64,000 nt of DNA from Rhodococcus oryzae (GCF_005049235.1 NZ_SUMD01000002.1:1-64000), one strand, 5' to 3'. Positions 16,011 through 25,603 are shown, numbered from the stretch's first letter. Made by a program: numbers and translations. Notes: generated by a model from the sequence alone, not told the origin.

Positions 16011-16544
16011 ATGCCGACCCCCCTCCCCGACCACACCGCCCGCATGCGCGGCGCGGCGGTCGGGGCGCTCACCGCGGCGATCGCGGTGGCAGGCCACGGG
16101 GTCGCGGGCGGCGGCTACCCGGACTCCTCGGCCCTGACGCTGCTGGTGCTGTGCTGTGCCGCCGTCGGCGCGCTCGCCGGCGGCCTGCGCGGCGGCCGGG
16201 TCGCGCTGCTCGGGGCGCTGGCGGCCGGGCAGCTCGTCGGACACCTCGCGCTGTCGACCGCCCTCACCGCGCACCAGTTCCACGGGCCGGAGTTCTCCCC
16301 CAGCGGGCTGACGATGCTCGGCGCCCACGCCGTCGCGACGGCGCTGTGCGCCGCGCTGATCCTGGCCGCGGAGGCCGTGTACGGCCCGATCACCCGGGTG
16401 CTGCGGTCCGTCCTGCGTCGGTGGAATCCGCTGCCGCGCACCAATTTCCCGCTCCGCGCCGCGTCGACGGACCCGTTCGCGCCGGTGACGCTGCTGCACT
16501 TCTGCATCTCGAGACGCGGACCGCCCGCGGCGGTGCCCGCATAG
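16011..16544 (+). CDS. Hypothetical membrane protein leading the copper operon
   Basis: The 177-residue protein has four or five membrane helices and a central loop with two histidines (TAHQFHGPEFSPSG) in a style often seen beside copper genes. It ends with a basic C-terminal tail with one cysteine (HFCISRRG). It lies 47 bases before the YcnI gene and probably shares its transcript. No family assigned. Confidence 0.6.
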   Translation: MPTPLPDHTARMRGAAVGALTAAIAVAGHGVAGGGYPDSSALTLLVLCCAAVGALAGGLRGGRVALLGALAAGQLVGHLALSTALTAHQFHGPEFSPSGLTMLGAHAVATALCAALILAAEAVYGPITRVLRSVLRRWNPLPRTNFPLRAASTDPFAPVTLLHFCISRRGPPAAVPA

Positions 16545-16591
16545 CGGACTCGGCGACCCGAGCCCGCCCTCCCCTCTCGAGAAAGAACCCC

Positions 16592-17254
16592 ATGACCACC
16601 CTCATTTCCCGCGCCCTCCTCACGGTCGGCGCCACCGGCGGCGCCCTGCTGCTCGGCACCGGACTCGCCTCCGCGCACGTCTCGGTCAGCGCCCCCGGCG
16701 CCGAGCAGGGCGGCTACACCGTCCTGACCTTCAAGGTGCCCACCGAGTCGGAGACCGCGGGCACCACCAAGCTGACGGTGGCGCTGCCCAACCTGGCATC
16801 CGCCCGCACCGAGCCGATGCCGGGCTGGACGTCGCAGGTCACCAAGGACGCCGCCTCCGGCGAGGCCACCTCCGTCACCTGGACCGCCGATCCCGGCGTC
16901 AGCGTCGGACCCGGCCAGTTCCAGCAGTTCCTGCTGTCCACGGGACCGCTGCCGGAGCAGGACGAGGTGTCCTTCGCCGCCACGCAGACCTACAGCGACG
17001 GCCAGGTCGTGAACTGGGATCAGCAGCCCGGCCCCGACGGCAGCGAGCCCGACAAGCCGGCGCCCGCCCTCGCGCTGGCCCCCGCCTCGGAGTCCGAGGA
17101 CGGCCACCACGGCGCCTCGACCGCCTCGTCCACGACCACCGACGACGATGGCGTCGACACCACGGCCCGTTGGCTCGGCGGCATCGGCCTGGTGCTCGGC
17201 GCACTCGGCGCCGCGCTCGGCGTCGGCGCGACCGTCCGCGGACGGCGCTCATGA
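16592..17254 (+). CDS. ycnI: YcnI-family copper-binding protein (DUF1775)
   Basis: The 220-residue precursor has a Sec signal peptide (cleavage after GLASA), leaving a mature N-terminal His (HVSVSAPG). In YcnI proteins that His and a conserved Trp bind Cu(II); candidate Trp residues are in the GWTSQV and VTWTAD stretches. A flexible Asp/Ser-rich linker precedes a C-terminal membrane anchor (WLGGIGLVLGALGAALG). It sits outside the membrane. The ATGA overlap with the CopC gene shows coupled translation, and the CopD gene follows. Confidence 0.88.
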   Translation: MTTLISRALLTVGATGGALLLGTGLASAHVSVSAPGAEQGGYTVLTFKVPTESETAGTTKLTVALPNLASARTEPMPGWTSQVTKDAASGEATSVTWTADPGVSVGPGQFQQFLLSTGPLPEQDEVSFAATQTYSDGQVVNWDQQPGPDGSEPDKPAPALALAPASESEDGHHGASTASSTTTDDDGVDTTARWLGGIGLVLGALGAALGVGATVRGRRS

Positions 17255-17781
17255 GCACCCGGGTCCGCGTCCTGGCCGTGACGATGTTCGCCGCGGTGGC
17301 CGCGCTGCTCGGCGCGGGCGTCGCCGGGGCCCACGCGGTCGTGACCAGTTCGAACCCCGCGGACGGCTCGTCCGTCGCGGTGGGCCCGGAGCAGGCCGTC
17401 ATCACGTTCAACGAACCGATGCAGCCCAGCTTCGCCACCCTCACCGTTGTCGGCCCGGACGGCAACCTGTGGTCGAAGGGCGAGCCAACCGTGCAGGGCC
17501 CCTCGGTCAGCGTCCCGGTCGGCGAACTCGGCCCCACCGGGGAGTACACGATCGCCTACCGGGTGACCTCCGCCGACGGCCACCCCGTCAGCGGGACCCG
17601 CACCTTCACCCTCACCGAGCAGGGCTCGGGCACCCCAGGCGCGAAGCCGGGCGGCGACAAGGCCGACGCCGAGGGCGGCGATTCGGACGGGCTGCCGATG
17701 TGGCCGTTCATCGTCGCGGGCGTGCTGGTGTTCGGCGGCGGGCTGGCGTTCGCGCTGCGCCGTCCCAGCGGCAAGAGCTGA
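17251..17781 (+). CDS. copC: CopC-domain periplasmic-type copper-binding protein
   Basis: The 176-residue protein has a signal peptide and an N-terminal His after cleavage (GAHAVVTSSNP). It carries the conserved EYTIAYRVTSADGHPVSG block, whose Asp and His complete the Cu(II) site of CopC. A Gly/Asp-rich linker leads to a C-terminal membrane helix (MWPFIVAGVLVFGGGLAFAL). CopC hands copper to the CopD membrane protein. The start overlaps ycnI as ATGA. Confidence 0.9.
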   Translation: MSTRVRVLAVTMFAAVAALLGAGVAGAHAVVTSSNPADGSSVAVGPEQAVITFNEPMQPSFATLTVVGPDGNLWSKGEPTVQGPSVSVPVGELGPTGEYTIAYRVTSADGHPVSGTRTFTLTEQGSGTPGAKPGGDKADAEGGDSDGLPMWPFIVAGVLVFGGGLAFALRRPSGKS

Positions 17782-17786
17782 CCTCG

Positions 17787-18749
17787 GTGGCCTCGGCGGG
17801 CGCGCGGCGGCGGTGGCAGATCTCGCCACGATGGCTGCTGTTCGCCGCGCCCGCCGGCCTGGCCGGGGTCGGGATGGCCTGGCTGCTGGCCCGCCCGGCC
17901 GGCCCCGACCCGTCGAGCCTGATCCGGGTGCTCGCCGTCCTCCTCGGGTCGACGGTGCTCGGCCTGACGGCACTCGAGTGGCTGCAGCGATCCGAGCCGC
18001 GACCGGTGGTCGCGCGCGGCCAACTGTGGCGGCCGATCGCGGCGCTGGCCGGGGCCTGGACCCTGGCCGAGGTCGCCCTGGTGGTCGCCGCGGCGGCGGA
18101 GACGACCGAGACCGGGGCCGGCGCGCTCTCCTCGACCACGTTCGGCCGGTTTCTCGGTGACGTCAACGCGGGGCAGATCGGCGGCGCCACCGTGGCCTGC
18201 ACCACCGCGATCGCGGTGATCGGGGCGCTGGCGTTCCGGCGGGGCGCCGACTGGCCGATCACCTCCGTCGCGGTGCTCGCCGCGGTCGCGCTCGCGGCCC
18301 GGCCCGTCACCGGTCACATGTCGGCACAGACCCTGGGTTCGCTGTTCGGAGCCGCGCACGCGCTCGCCGCCGCGCTGTGGCTGGGACCGCTGGTCGCGAT
18401 GGCACTGCTGCTGCGGGCCAGGGGCGCCTGGGCCACCCTGCTGCCGCGCTACTCGGAGCTGGCCTGGCGCTGCGTCGCGGTGTTGACGGTGACCGGCGTG
18501 ATCGACGCCGCGGTCAAGCTCGGCGGCGTTGGCGCGCTGGTCGACACCGGCTACGGGCGGATCGTGCTGGCCAAGACCGCGGCGCTGCTCGCGCTCGGCG
18601 CGCTCGGCTGGTGGTGGCGCCGGACCTGGGTGCCCGCGGCGGGTGCGCACCGCATGCAGGCGGAGGACTCGCTGCGGCGCGCGGTGCTTGAGGTGCTGGC
18701 GATGGCCGTCGCCTTCGGCCTGGCCGCCGCGCTCGCCACCACCGCCTGA
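17787..18749 (+). CDS. copD: CopD-family copper transport membrane protein
   Basis: GTG 17787 begins five bases after the CopC stop; a longer frame upstream is the out-of-frame shadow of ycnI-copC. The 320-residue protein has about eight helices with conserved histidines (VTGHMSAQ and GAAHALAAALW) typical of CopD. CopD-type proteins are associated with copper uptake or transfer across the membrane together with CopC. It ends the YcnI-CopC-CopD operon. Confidence 0.87.
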   Translation: MASAGARRRWQISPRWLLFAAPAGLAGVGMAWLLARPAGPDPSSLIRVLAVLLGSTVLGLTALEWLQRSEPRPVVARGQLWRPIAALAGAWTLAEVALVVAAAAETTETGAGALSSTTFGRFLGDVNAGQIGGATVACTTAIAVIGALAFRRGADWPITSVAVLAAVALAARPVTGHMSAQTLGSLFGAAHALAAALWLGPLVAMALLLRARGAWATLLPRYSELAWRCVAVLTVTGVIDAAVKLGGVGALVDTGYGRIVLAKTAALLALGALGWWWRRTWVPAAGAHRMQAEDSLRRAVLEVLAMAVAFGLAAALATTA

Positions 18750-18773
18750 ACCGCGGGTGTCGGCGGGCGGCGC

Positions 18774-18779
18774 TATAAC
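18774..18779 (+). promoter_or_regulatory. -10 element TATAAC for a leaderless transcript
   Basis: TATAAC lies exactly six bases before the ATG at 18786, and no ribosome site is visible in between. Confidence 0.5.
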
Positions 18780-18785
18780 TGCCTC

Positions 18786-19145
18786 ATGCCCTCCGAGCAG
18801 GATGTACGCGCGCTGATGCTGGCCCTCCCCGAGGCGGAGGAGATCGTGGTCGACAACTGGGGCAATCAGCCGACCTTCCGGGTGCGCAAGAAGATGTTCG
18901 CGATGGTCGGATACGGTGCGCCCACGGCGTGCCTCAAGGCCACCCGCGACGATCAGGCCGCGCTGCTCGAACAGGACCCCGAGACCTTCATGGTGGCCCC
19001 GTTTTTCGGGCGCTGGGGCTGGATCGACGTCGTCCTCGACCGGGTGGATCCGCAGGAGCTGGCCGAGCTCGTCGAGGAGGCGTGGCGGCTGACCGCCCCG
19101 AAGCGGGTGGTCGCCGCCTACGACCGCGACCGGGCGGCCGGCTAG
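18786..19145 (+). CDS. MmcQ/YjbR-family protein
   Basis: The 119-residue protein fits the MmcQ/YjbR double-wing fold. The blocks ALPEAEEIV, then FRVRKKMFAMV, and PFFGRWGWIDVVL, then LVEEAWRLTAPKR, are characteristic. Family members are sometimes called DNA-binding, but their role is not established. It appears to be transcribed leaderless. Its TAG overlaps the stop of the convergent exporter gene within a shared CTAG. Confidence 0.85.
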   Translation: MPSEQDVRALMLALPEAEEIVVDNWGNQPTFRVRKKMFAMVGYGAPTACLKATRDDQAALLEQDPETFMVAPFFGRWGWIDVVLDRVDPQELAELVEEAWRLTAPKRVVAAYDRDRAAG

Positions 19146-20779
19146 GTCTCCTTGCGGGACCGCGCGTTCAGCGCGGTGGCGCTGACCAGGCCGAGCGCCA
19201 GGAACCCGGACGCCACGAACAACGCGGTGCGGGTCGCGTCGCCGAAGCCCTCCGACAGCGCCGCGGTGACCTCGGGCCCGGACGGGCCGAGCTTGCCCTC
19301 CTCGCCCTGCTCGCGGATCCCGGAGATGGTGCCGCCCGCGGAGTCCCTGGTCGCGGTGACCAGCTGTTCCTGCGCCGGCGGCGGCACCGACGTGACCGGC
19401 TCGAGGCTGTCGGAGAGGTTCTGCGCCAACGAGATCGAGAGCACGGCGCCCAGCACCGCGGACCCGAGCGCGGCGCCGAGCTGACGCACGGTGCTCTGCG
19501 TCGCCGAGCCCTGGCCCGACTTCTCCGCCGGGATGTCGGCGAGCACCGTCCCGGTCAGCTGCGCCGACGCCAGCCCGAGGCCCGCGCCGTAGATCGCCAG
19601 CAGCACCGCGAGCAGCCACGGCGACACCGTGGAGGACAGCGCGAACGCCACCACCGCCACGCCGACGGCCTCGAGCGCCAATCCCAGGATCACGGTCTTC
19701 GGCGCACCGAACGCGGCGGCCACGTGCCGGGCCGCAGCGCCGGAGGCGAAGGCGCCCAGCGCCATCGCGGCCAGCACCAGGCCCGCGCCCATCGTGGTCA
19801 GGCCGAGCGCGTTCACCAGGAACAGCGGCAGCACCAGCAGCAGGCCGAACTCGCCGATCGCCACGGTCAGCGCGGTCAGGTTGCCCCAGCTGAACGTCGG
19901 GACCGAGAACAGGCTCAGGTCGAGGATCGCGGAGCGGTGGCTGCCGCGGGCCCGGTGCCGCTCCCAGAACACGAACAGCACGAGGCTGGCCAGGCCGATC
20001 GCGCCGACGACCGGGACCACCGACACCGGCGCGTCCGCGGGCCATTCGAGCCCGAACACGCTGAACGGAGCGATCGGCTTCCACCAGCCGAGGCTCTGCC
20101 CCTCGATCAGGGCGAAGATGACACCGCCGAAGCCGATCGCGCTGAGCAGCAGCCCGTCCACGTCGAGGCCCGGCTCGGTGATGGTGGCCTTGGTCTCCCG
20201 CACCGCGTACAGGGCACCGATGATCACCGCGATGCCGATCGGGACGTTCACGATGAAGATCCACGGCCAGGTGAAGTAGGTGGTGAGCCAGCCGCCGAGC
20301 AGCGGGCCGACCGCCGCCATGCCCGAGATCACCGCTCCCCACACCGCGAACGCGACGATCCGATCCTTGCCGCGGAAGGTCGCGTTCACGCTGGAGAGGG
20401 TCGTCGGGAGCACGAAGGCGCCACCGACGCCCTGGATGACGCGGGCGATGATGAGTGAGGTCGCGCTGGTGGCGAGCGCGGCGAACACGCTGCCCAACAG
20501 GAACACCAGCACGCCGAGAATGAACATGCGGCGGCGGCCGAGCCGGTCGCCGAGCCGCCCGGCGGTGAGCAGCAGCGCGGCGAAGACCACCGAGTAGACG
20601 CTGTTGACCCACTGCGCGTCGGTCAGGTCGAGATCGAGGTCGGTGATGATCACCGGCAGCGCGACGCCGACGATGGTGCCGTCCACCACGATCATGGACA
20701 GTCCCGCAGCGAGCACCCCGAGCCCGATCCAGGCGCGCCGATCGGCTCTCGGCTCCAAGTCGGTCGACTCGGTGGTCAT
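19142..20779 (-). CDS. DHA2-family (14-helix) drug:proton antiporter
   Basis: The 545-residue protein has about fourteen membrane helices and the EmrB/QacA pattern: motif A GRLGDRLGRRRMFI after helix 2, and WIFIVNVPIG, the classical motif at the end of helix 6. A large extracellular loop near the C-terminus (residues about 455-505) is rich in Gly/Glu. It is expected to pump out lipophilic drugs using the proton gradient. No regulator lies next to it; the nearest upstream neighbour on the same strand is the SRPBCC gene 157 bases away. Confidence 0.9.
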   Translation of the reverse strand: MTTESTDLEPRADRRAWIGLGVLAAGLSMIVVDGTIVGVALPVIITDLDLDLTDAQWVNSVYSVVFAALLLTAGRLGDRLGRRRMFILGVLVFLLGSVFAALATSATSLIIARVIQGVGGAFVLPTTLSSVNATFRGKDRIVAFAVWGAVISGMAAVGPLLGGWLTTYFTWPWIFIVNVPIGIAVIIGALYAVRETKATITEPGLDVDGLLLSAIGFGGVIFALIEGQSLGWWKPIAPFSVFGLEWPADAPVSVVPVVGAIGLASLVLFVFWERHRARGSHRSAILDLSLFSVPTFSWGNLTALTVAIGEFGLLLVLPLFLVNALGLTTMGAGLVLAAMALGAFASGAAARHVAAAFGAPKTVILGLALEAVGVAVVAFALSSTVSPWLLAVLLAIYGAGLGLASAQLTGTVLADIPAEKSGQGSATQSTVRQLGAALGSAVLGAVLSISLAQNLSDSLEPVTSVPPPAQEQLVTATRDSAGGTISGIREQGEEGKLGPSGPEVTAALSEGFGDATRTALFVASGFLALGLVSATALNARSRKET

Positions 20780-20936
20780 GGGGGTGCCCCTTCCACGTCA
20801 CACAGCGGGCGCCGAACGGCGCCGCCACGATTCCATCACCGTCGCCACCCCCTGTCGTCGCGAAATGCCGGGGGCGCGCCGAGTTTCATACTTTCGATGG
20901 ATTCGCCGCGGCGCCGAGCGGGATCCGGGCAGTGCC

Positions 20937-21392
20937 CTAGACCTCCTGGTGCGCCTCCAGGTGCGCCTTCATCCGCTCCAGCGTGGCCTGCATGCCCGCC
21001 CGCATCAGCGTGTCCCGGTCCCGACCGAGCACCTTCGAGCGCTGCACGATCCGCACCCACAGCGCGGGCGTCCCGTAGATCTCCCGGGTCTCGGTGAGCC
21101 GGGTACCGGTGCCGGACGGCTCGAGCAGGTAGCTCCAGCGCGCCTTCGACTCTTCCGCCTCGAACGAGAACCGCTCCCCCGCAACGACATCGACCACCGT
21201 GCAATGAGTGGTCCACCGCACCGGGCCGTGCCGGTTGCTGCCCGTGAAGGTCGCACCGGCGGTCACCGGCTCGCCGCCGGTCCACCGCCCGCCGGTGTTC
21301 TCCGGGCTGAACCGGCCCATGCCTGCGATGTCGGTGACCACATCCCACACCGCCGACGGCGCGGCCTCGATCAGAACGCTCGCGCGATCCAT
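20937..21392 (-). CDS. SRPBCC-family lipid/ligand-binding protein
   Basis: The 151-residue protein has the START/Bet v1-like pattern: an N-terminal SVLIEAAPSAVWDVVTDI, a central WSYLLEPSGTGTRLTE and a long C-terminal helix (DTLMRAGMQATLERMKAHLE). Such proteins bind or remodel hydrophobic ligands. It begins four bases after the stop of the aldehyde dehydrogenase gene, so the two are an operon. Confidence 0.8.
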   Translation of the reverse strand: MDRASVLIEAAPSAVWDVVTDIAGMGRFSPENTGGRWTGGEPVTAGATFTGSNRHGPVRWTTHCTVVDVVAGERFSFEAEESKARWSYLLEPSGTGTRLTETREIYGTPALWVRIVQRSKVLGRDRDTLMRAGMQATLERMKAHLEAHQEV

Positions 21393-21396
21393 CCGG

Positions 21397-22950
21397 TCAG
21401 CGCCCGGGGACGTACTGCAGCACCTTGATGAACGGCGCCAGCACCTTTGCCCAGACCTTCGGCGGAAGTCCGCGGGGCCCACCGAGATTCAGCACCCGCG
21501 TGGTCGCGATGGTCTGCGACTCGGTGTACTTGAGCAGACCGTCGGGCCCGTGCCTGCGGCCGACGCCGGACACACCCATGCCGCCCATCGGCGCCGCGGT
21601 GCTGCCCCAGGCGGGCGCGTAACCCTCGTCGACGTTGACGGTGCCCGCGCGGACCTGGGCCGCGATGGCCTCGCCCTCTGCCTTGCTGCCCGCCCAGACG
21701 CTGGCGTTGAGGCCGTACTCGGTGTCGTTGGCCTGCCGGATCGCCTCGTTCACGTCGGCGACCGGGTAGATCGACACCAGCGGACCGAAGGTCTCGTTGC
21801 GGGCGCACTCCATCTCGTCGGTGACGCCGGTGAGTACCGTCGGCTCGTAGAACAGCGGACCCAGGTCGGGGCGCGCCTTGCCGCCCGCGACCACGGTGGC
21901 ACCCTTGACCACGGCGTCGTCGACGTGCCCGGAGACGGTCTTGACCTGCGCCTCGGAGACGAGGCTGCCCATCTCGATGCCGAACTCGTAGCCGGCGCCG
22001 AGGGTCATGTTCCGGACGCGCTCACCGAAGAGCTTGGTGAACTCGTCGGCGACCGGCTGCTCCACGTAGATCCGCTCGATGGAGATGCACAGCTGGCCGG
22101 AGTTCGAGTAGCAGGCGCGGACCGCCGCATCGGCGACCTCGCGCAGGTTGGCGCCCTTGGTGACGATCATCGGGTTCTTGCCACCGAGTTCGGCGGAGAA
22201 GCCGATCAGCCGTCGGCCGGCCTGCTCGGCGAGCAGCTGGCCGGTGGCGGTGGAGCCCGTGAACATCAGGTAGTCGGTGTTCTCGACGATCGCGGTGCCC
22301 ACGACGGATCCGGGGCCGGGGACCACCGCGAACACCTCGCGCGGCAGTCCGGCCTGGTACATCAGGTCGACGCAGGCGAGCGCGCAGTACGGGGTCTGGC
22401 TGTCCGGCTTGATGACCACCGCGTTGCCCGCCATCAGGGCGGCGATGGCGTCGGACACCGCGAGGGTCATCGGGTAGTTCCACGGCGAGATGACGCCGAC
22501 GACGCCCTTCGCGTGGTGGTGCACCACGGTCTTGGTGAGGCCGGGCAGCATGCCCTGGACGCGCTTCGGCTTGAGCAGCTTCGGGGCGACGCGGGCGTAG
22601 TACCGCGAGGTCATGGCGATGTCGAGGACCTCTTCCAGGGCGGCTGCCCTGGACTTGCCGGTCTCCGCCTGCGCCATGTCCAGCAGCGCGTCACGGTTCT
22701 CCAGCACCAGCTCGCGGTACCGATGGAAGATGCGGGCGCGGTCGTCGGCGGAACGCTTGGCCCACTCGACCTGGGCCACCCGGGCACGCTCGATCGCGGC
22801 GACCGCGTCCTCCGCGGTGCCGACCGGGACGGTCGCCAGTTCGCGGCCGGTGAAGGCCTCGACGACGGGGCGGGTCGGGCGGCTCGCCGCGTCCGGGATG
22901 GCGATGAGGTCGGCGAGCCGCGCGAAGGTCGCGGCGGACGGAGCAGGCAT
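21397..22950 (-). CDS. gabD2: Succinate-semialdehyde dehydrogenase (NADP+)
   Basis: The 517-residue enzyme is an aldehyde dehydrogenase with FTGSTATGQ (coenzyme binding), ELGGKNPMIV (catalytic Glu) and NSGQLCISIERIYV (catalytic Cys). The overall form matches the actinobacterial succinic-semialdehyde dehydrogenase group that includes mycobacterial GabD2, oxidising succinate semialdehyde to succinate. A broader aldehyde substrate is possible given the fatty-acid-ligase neighbour. The C-terminal tail KVLQYVPGR is unusual but intact. It lies downstream of the FadD-like gene with an 81-bp gap that contains a small palindrome. Confidence 0.85.
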   Translation of the reverse strand: MPAPSAATFARLADLIAIPDAASRPTRPVVEAFTGRELATVPVGTAEDAVAAIERARVAQVEWAKRSADDRARIFHRYRELVLENRDALLDMAQAETGKSRAAALEEVLDIAMTSRYYARVAPKLLKPKRVQGMLPGLTKTVVHHHAKGVVGVISPWNYPMTLAVSDAIAALMAGNAVVIKPDSQTPYCALACVDLMYQAGLPREVFAVVPGPGSVVGTAIVENTDYLMFTGSTATGQLLAEQAGRRLIGFSAELGGKNPMIVTKGANLREVADAAVRACYSNSGQLCISIERIYVEQPVADEFTKLFGERVRNMTLGAGYEFGIEMGSLVSEAQVKTVSGHVDDAVVKGATVVAGGKARPDLGPLFYEPTVLTGVTDEMECARNETFGPLVSIYPVADVNEAIRQANDTEYGLNASVWAGSKAEGEAIAAQVRAGTVNVDEGYAPAWGSTAAPMGGMGVSGVGRRHGPDGLLKYTESQTIATTRVLNLGGPRGLPPKVWAKVLAPFIKVLQYVPGR

Positions 22951-22959
22951 TTCGTACCC

Positions 22960-22973
22960 CTACTGGTGAGTAG
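22960..22973. promoter_or_regulatory. Small palindrome before the aldehyde dehydrogenase gene
   Basis: CTACTGGTGAGTAG has 5-bp arms and lies about ten bases before the start. Its arm CTACT resembles the operator arms near 62.8 kb. It may be a repressor site, but it is short. Confidence 0.3.
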
Positions 22974-23031
22974 TTCTTGCGGTTACACACAACTTACCTG
23001 GTCCGTGGCCGGCGTCACAGGGGAGTGCGAC

Positions 23032-24621
23032 TCAGCCCTGCGCGACCGTCTCCTTGGCCCAGCGGTAGTCCGCCTTGCCGCTCGGCGACCGCACGATCGA
23101 CGGCACCACCACGATCGACCTCGGGATCTTGTAGCCCGCGACGTGCTCGCGGCAGTGCTCGGCGATCTCGGCGGTGTCGATGCCGTGATCGCCCTCGCGC
23201 AGCTGCACCACCGCCGCGACCCGCTCGCCGAACCGGGCGTCGGGCACCCCGGCGACGAGGGCGTCGAGCACCGCCGGGTGCGTCTTGAGGGCCTGCTCCA
23301 CCTCCTCGGGGAACACCTTCTCGCCGCCGGAGTTGATGCACATCGAGCCGCGGCCGAGCAGCACGATGGTGCCGTCCGCCTCCATCCGCCCCATGTCGCC
23401 GAGGATGGCCATCCGCACCCCGTCCACCACCGGGAACGTCGCGGCCGTCTTCTCCTCGTCGCCGAAGTACGCGACCGGGACGTGGCCGCGGCGCGCGATG
23501 TAGCCCAGCTCGTCCGAGCCCGGCGCGATGGCCAGGCCCCGCTCGTCGACGAGCAGCATGTTCGGGTTGGCCCTGATCCGCTTGGTGCCGTCGTCGCCGA
23601 ACTCGACGACCCCGTCGTTGCCCGATTCGGAGGCGCCGAAGGCGTCCTTGACGACCAGCCCGGGGACCAGCTCGCGCAGCCGGTCCTTGAGCTGCGGCGA
23701 GAACAGGGCACCGCCGGAGCCGATCAGCTTGAGGGAGGACAGGTCGTACTCCCCCGCGTGCGCCGTCATGGCGTCCGCGATCGGCCGGGCGATGGCGTCG
23801 CCGACGACGGTGACGCCGGTGATCTTCTCGGCCTCGATCAGCCGCAGCACCTCGACGGGGTCGAAGCTGCGCGCGATCACCCGCGGCGCCCCCATCAGGA
23901 AGGCGGTCAGCAGCGAGTAGACCGCCGCCCCGTGCATCAGCGGCGGAATGAGCATCAGCACGGCGGGATTCGTGTTCGCCACCGCGGCCTCGACCACCTC
24001 CGCCACGCTGGTGCGGGGCGGGCCGCTCAGGTTCGCGCCGGACAGCGCGGCGTAGAAGAAGTCCTCGTGCCGCCACACCACGCCCTTGGGCATGCCCGTG
24101 GTGCCGCCGGTGTAGATGATGAAGTGGTCGTCCTGGCTGCGCGGCGGGAAGTCCCGATCCGGCGACTGCGCCGCCAGCGCCGCCTCGTACTCGGCGCCGA
24201 CGGTCAGCACGTGCCCGACGCCCGGGCAGCGCGACAGGGCGGCGGTCGCGGTCGGGAGGTACTCCTCCTCGACGATGAGGGCGACGATCTCGGAGTTGTT
24301 GTAGAGGTAGACCAGCTCCGCGTCGGTGTAGCGGAAGTTGACGTTGACCGGCACCGCCCGGATCTTCAGGCAGGCGAGCAGGCCCTCGACGTACTCGATG
24401 CTGTTGCGCATGTGGATGCCGACGTGCTGGCCCGGCTGCACCCCGACCGACCGCAGGTGGTGGGCGAGCCGATTCGCCCGGCGCTCGAGCTCCGCGTAGC
24501 TGCGCCGCTCGGCCCTCCCCGGACCGGCGCCCGCGGGGTCAGGCGATCCGAAGATCAACGGCACGCGGTCGGGGATCGCGTCCGCGACCGCCTCGTACAG
24601 ATCGGCAATATTGAGCGGCAC
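23032..24621 (-). CDS. Acyl-CoA synthetase, FadD19-like (steroid side-chain/fatty-acid activating)
   Basis: The 529-residue protein has the adenylate-forming pattern. YTGGTTGMPKGVVWRHED is the phosphate-binding P-loop, DAFGASESG and ILGDMGRMEADG bind adenylate, and SGKADYRWAKE holds the catalytic Lys. The opening LNIADLYE, NVNFRYTDAELVYLY, and WRHED resemble mycobacterial FadD19, which activates sterol side-chain acids. It would form acyl-CoA from acid, ATP and CoA. It lies upstream of the aldehyde dehydrogenase on the same strand. The exact acid is not determined. Confidence 0.87.
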   Translation of the reverse strand: MPLNIADLYEAVADAIPDRVPLIFGSPDPAGAGPGRAERRSYAELERRANRLAHHLRSVGVQPGQHVGIHMRNSIEYVEGLLACLKIRAVPVNVNFRYTDAELVYLYNNSEIVALIVEEEYLPTATAALSRCPGVGHVLTVGAEYEAALAAQSPDRDFPPRSQDDHFIIYTGGTTGMPKGVVWRHEDFFYAALSGANLSGPPRTSVAEVVEAAVANTNPAVLMLIPPLMHGAAVYSLLTAFLMGAPRVIARSFDPVEVLRLIEAEKITGVTVVGDAIARPIADAMTAHAGEYDLSSLKLIGSGGALFSPQLKDRLRELVPGLVVKDAFGASESGNDGVVEFGDDGTKRIRANPNMLLVDERGLAIAPGSDELGYIARRGHVPVAYFGDEEKTAATFPVVDGVRMAILGDMGRMEADGTIVLLGRGSMCINSGGEKVFPEEVEQALKTHPAVLDALVAGVPDARFGERVAAVVQLREGDHGIDTAEIAEHCREHVAGYKIPRSIVVVPSIVRSPSGKADYRWAKETVAQG

Positions 24622-24721
24622 GACCGAAATCCTTGCTTCAGGTGAAATGGTTCGCGACCAGCTAACACGAATGATGTGCTCACCGAGCTGAATTCGTGTC
24701 CGCGTCTCGTCTCCCGGGATC

Positions 24722-25603
24722 TCAGGGTCGGCGGGCCGCCCAGGCGGTTCGGCTGCCCCGGATGGTCAGATCGCCGCGGCGCAGGACCGACGCGGGATGG
24801 TCCGCGGCGAGCAGGTGGTCGAGGGTGTCGAGGTCGTCGGCGGCCAGTTGGCCGTCGAGGGCGGCGCGGACACGACTCAGGAAGGTGTGTGCGTACCGCC
24901 CCGCGCGCTCTGGTGTCGGATCCGCGTCGACGGTGCTCGCGTCCACGGTGAAACTGCGCTGCTCGAGGACATCGAAACCCGCCCGCTCCAGGTGCGGTCG
25001 CCAGTCCGGGTAGGTGTTCCAGTTCGCCTTGGCCAGGAGTTCGTGGCACCGCGACTCCAGGCCGGGGCGGCCGACGCCGATGTCGTCGGGTAGAAACCTC
25101 GGCAGGCCGTCCATTTCGACGACGACCAGCAGCCCGCCGGGGTTCAGCCCCTCGTGCACCCCCCGCAGCACCAGGTCCGGGTCGGCGACCTCGTGCAGCG
25201 ACGAGGCCGCCCAGGCGACGTCCGCGGGGCCGACCGCGGGCCAGCCGTCGTCCAGGTCGGCCCGGGCGACGCGCAGCCGATCGGCCACGCCTGCCGCGCG
25301 GGCGGATGCCCGGACACGATCGAGCATCACCGCCGACCTGTCGACCGCGATCAGCTGCGATGCCCCGAACCGCCGCGCGAGCGCGAGGCTGCCGGTGCCC
25401 GTTCCCGCACCTAGGTCGACGACGGTGTGCGGTGCGTCGGGGGCGTGCCGCTGCGCCCACGCGGTCACCTCGTCGAGGTACGCCCCGAGCACCTCCGCGT
25501 CGAGGTCGAGCATGTCCGCCAGGCCCGCCTCGTCATGGTGTCCGTGACCGTGTCCGTGGTGATGGTCGTGTCCATGTCCGTGCTGGTGGAAGTGCTGCGT
25601 CAT
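24722..25603 (-). CDS. Class I SAM-dependent methyltransferase with His-rich N-terminus
   Basis: The 293-residue protein has a Rossmann methyltransferase core: VVDLGAGTGTGSLALARRF (SAM site, about residues 61-80), then LIAVDRSAVML and VAWAASSLHEV. The first 25 residues hold about a dozen His (HFHQHGHGHDHHHGHGHGHH), which could bind metal ions. The acceptor substrate is not evident. It is divergent from an XRE-cupin regulator 47 bases away, which probably controls it. Confidence 0.85.
   Translation of the reverse strand: MTQHFHQHGHGHDHHHGHGHGHHDEAGLADMLDLDAEVLGAYLDEVTAWAQRHAPDAPHTVVDLGAGTGTGSLALARRFGASQLIAVDRSAVMLDRVRASARAAGVADRLRVARADLDDGWPAVGPADVAWAASSLHEVADPDLVLRGVHEGLNPGGLLVVVEMDGLPRFLPDDIGVGRPGLESRCHELLAKANWNTYPDWRPHLERAGFDVLEQRSFTVDASTVDADPTPERAGRYAHTFLSRVRAALDGQLAADDLDTLDHLLAADHPASVLRRGDLTIRGSRTAWAARRP

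Noticed and set aside
22960-22973. CTACTGGTGAGTAG as a definite operator
   Set aside because: Only 5-bp arms, so it is kept as a low-confidence feature and not a finding.
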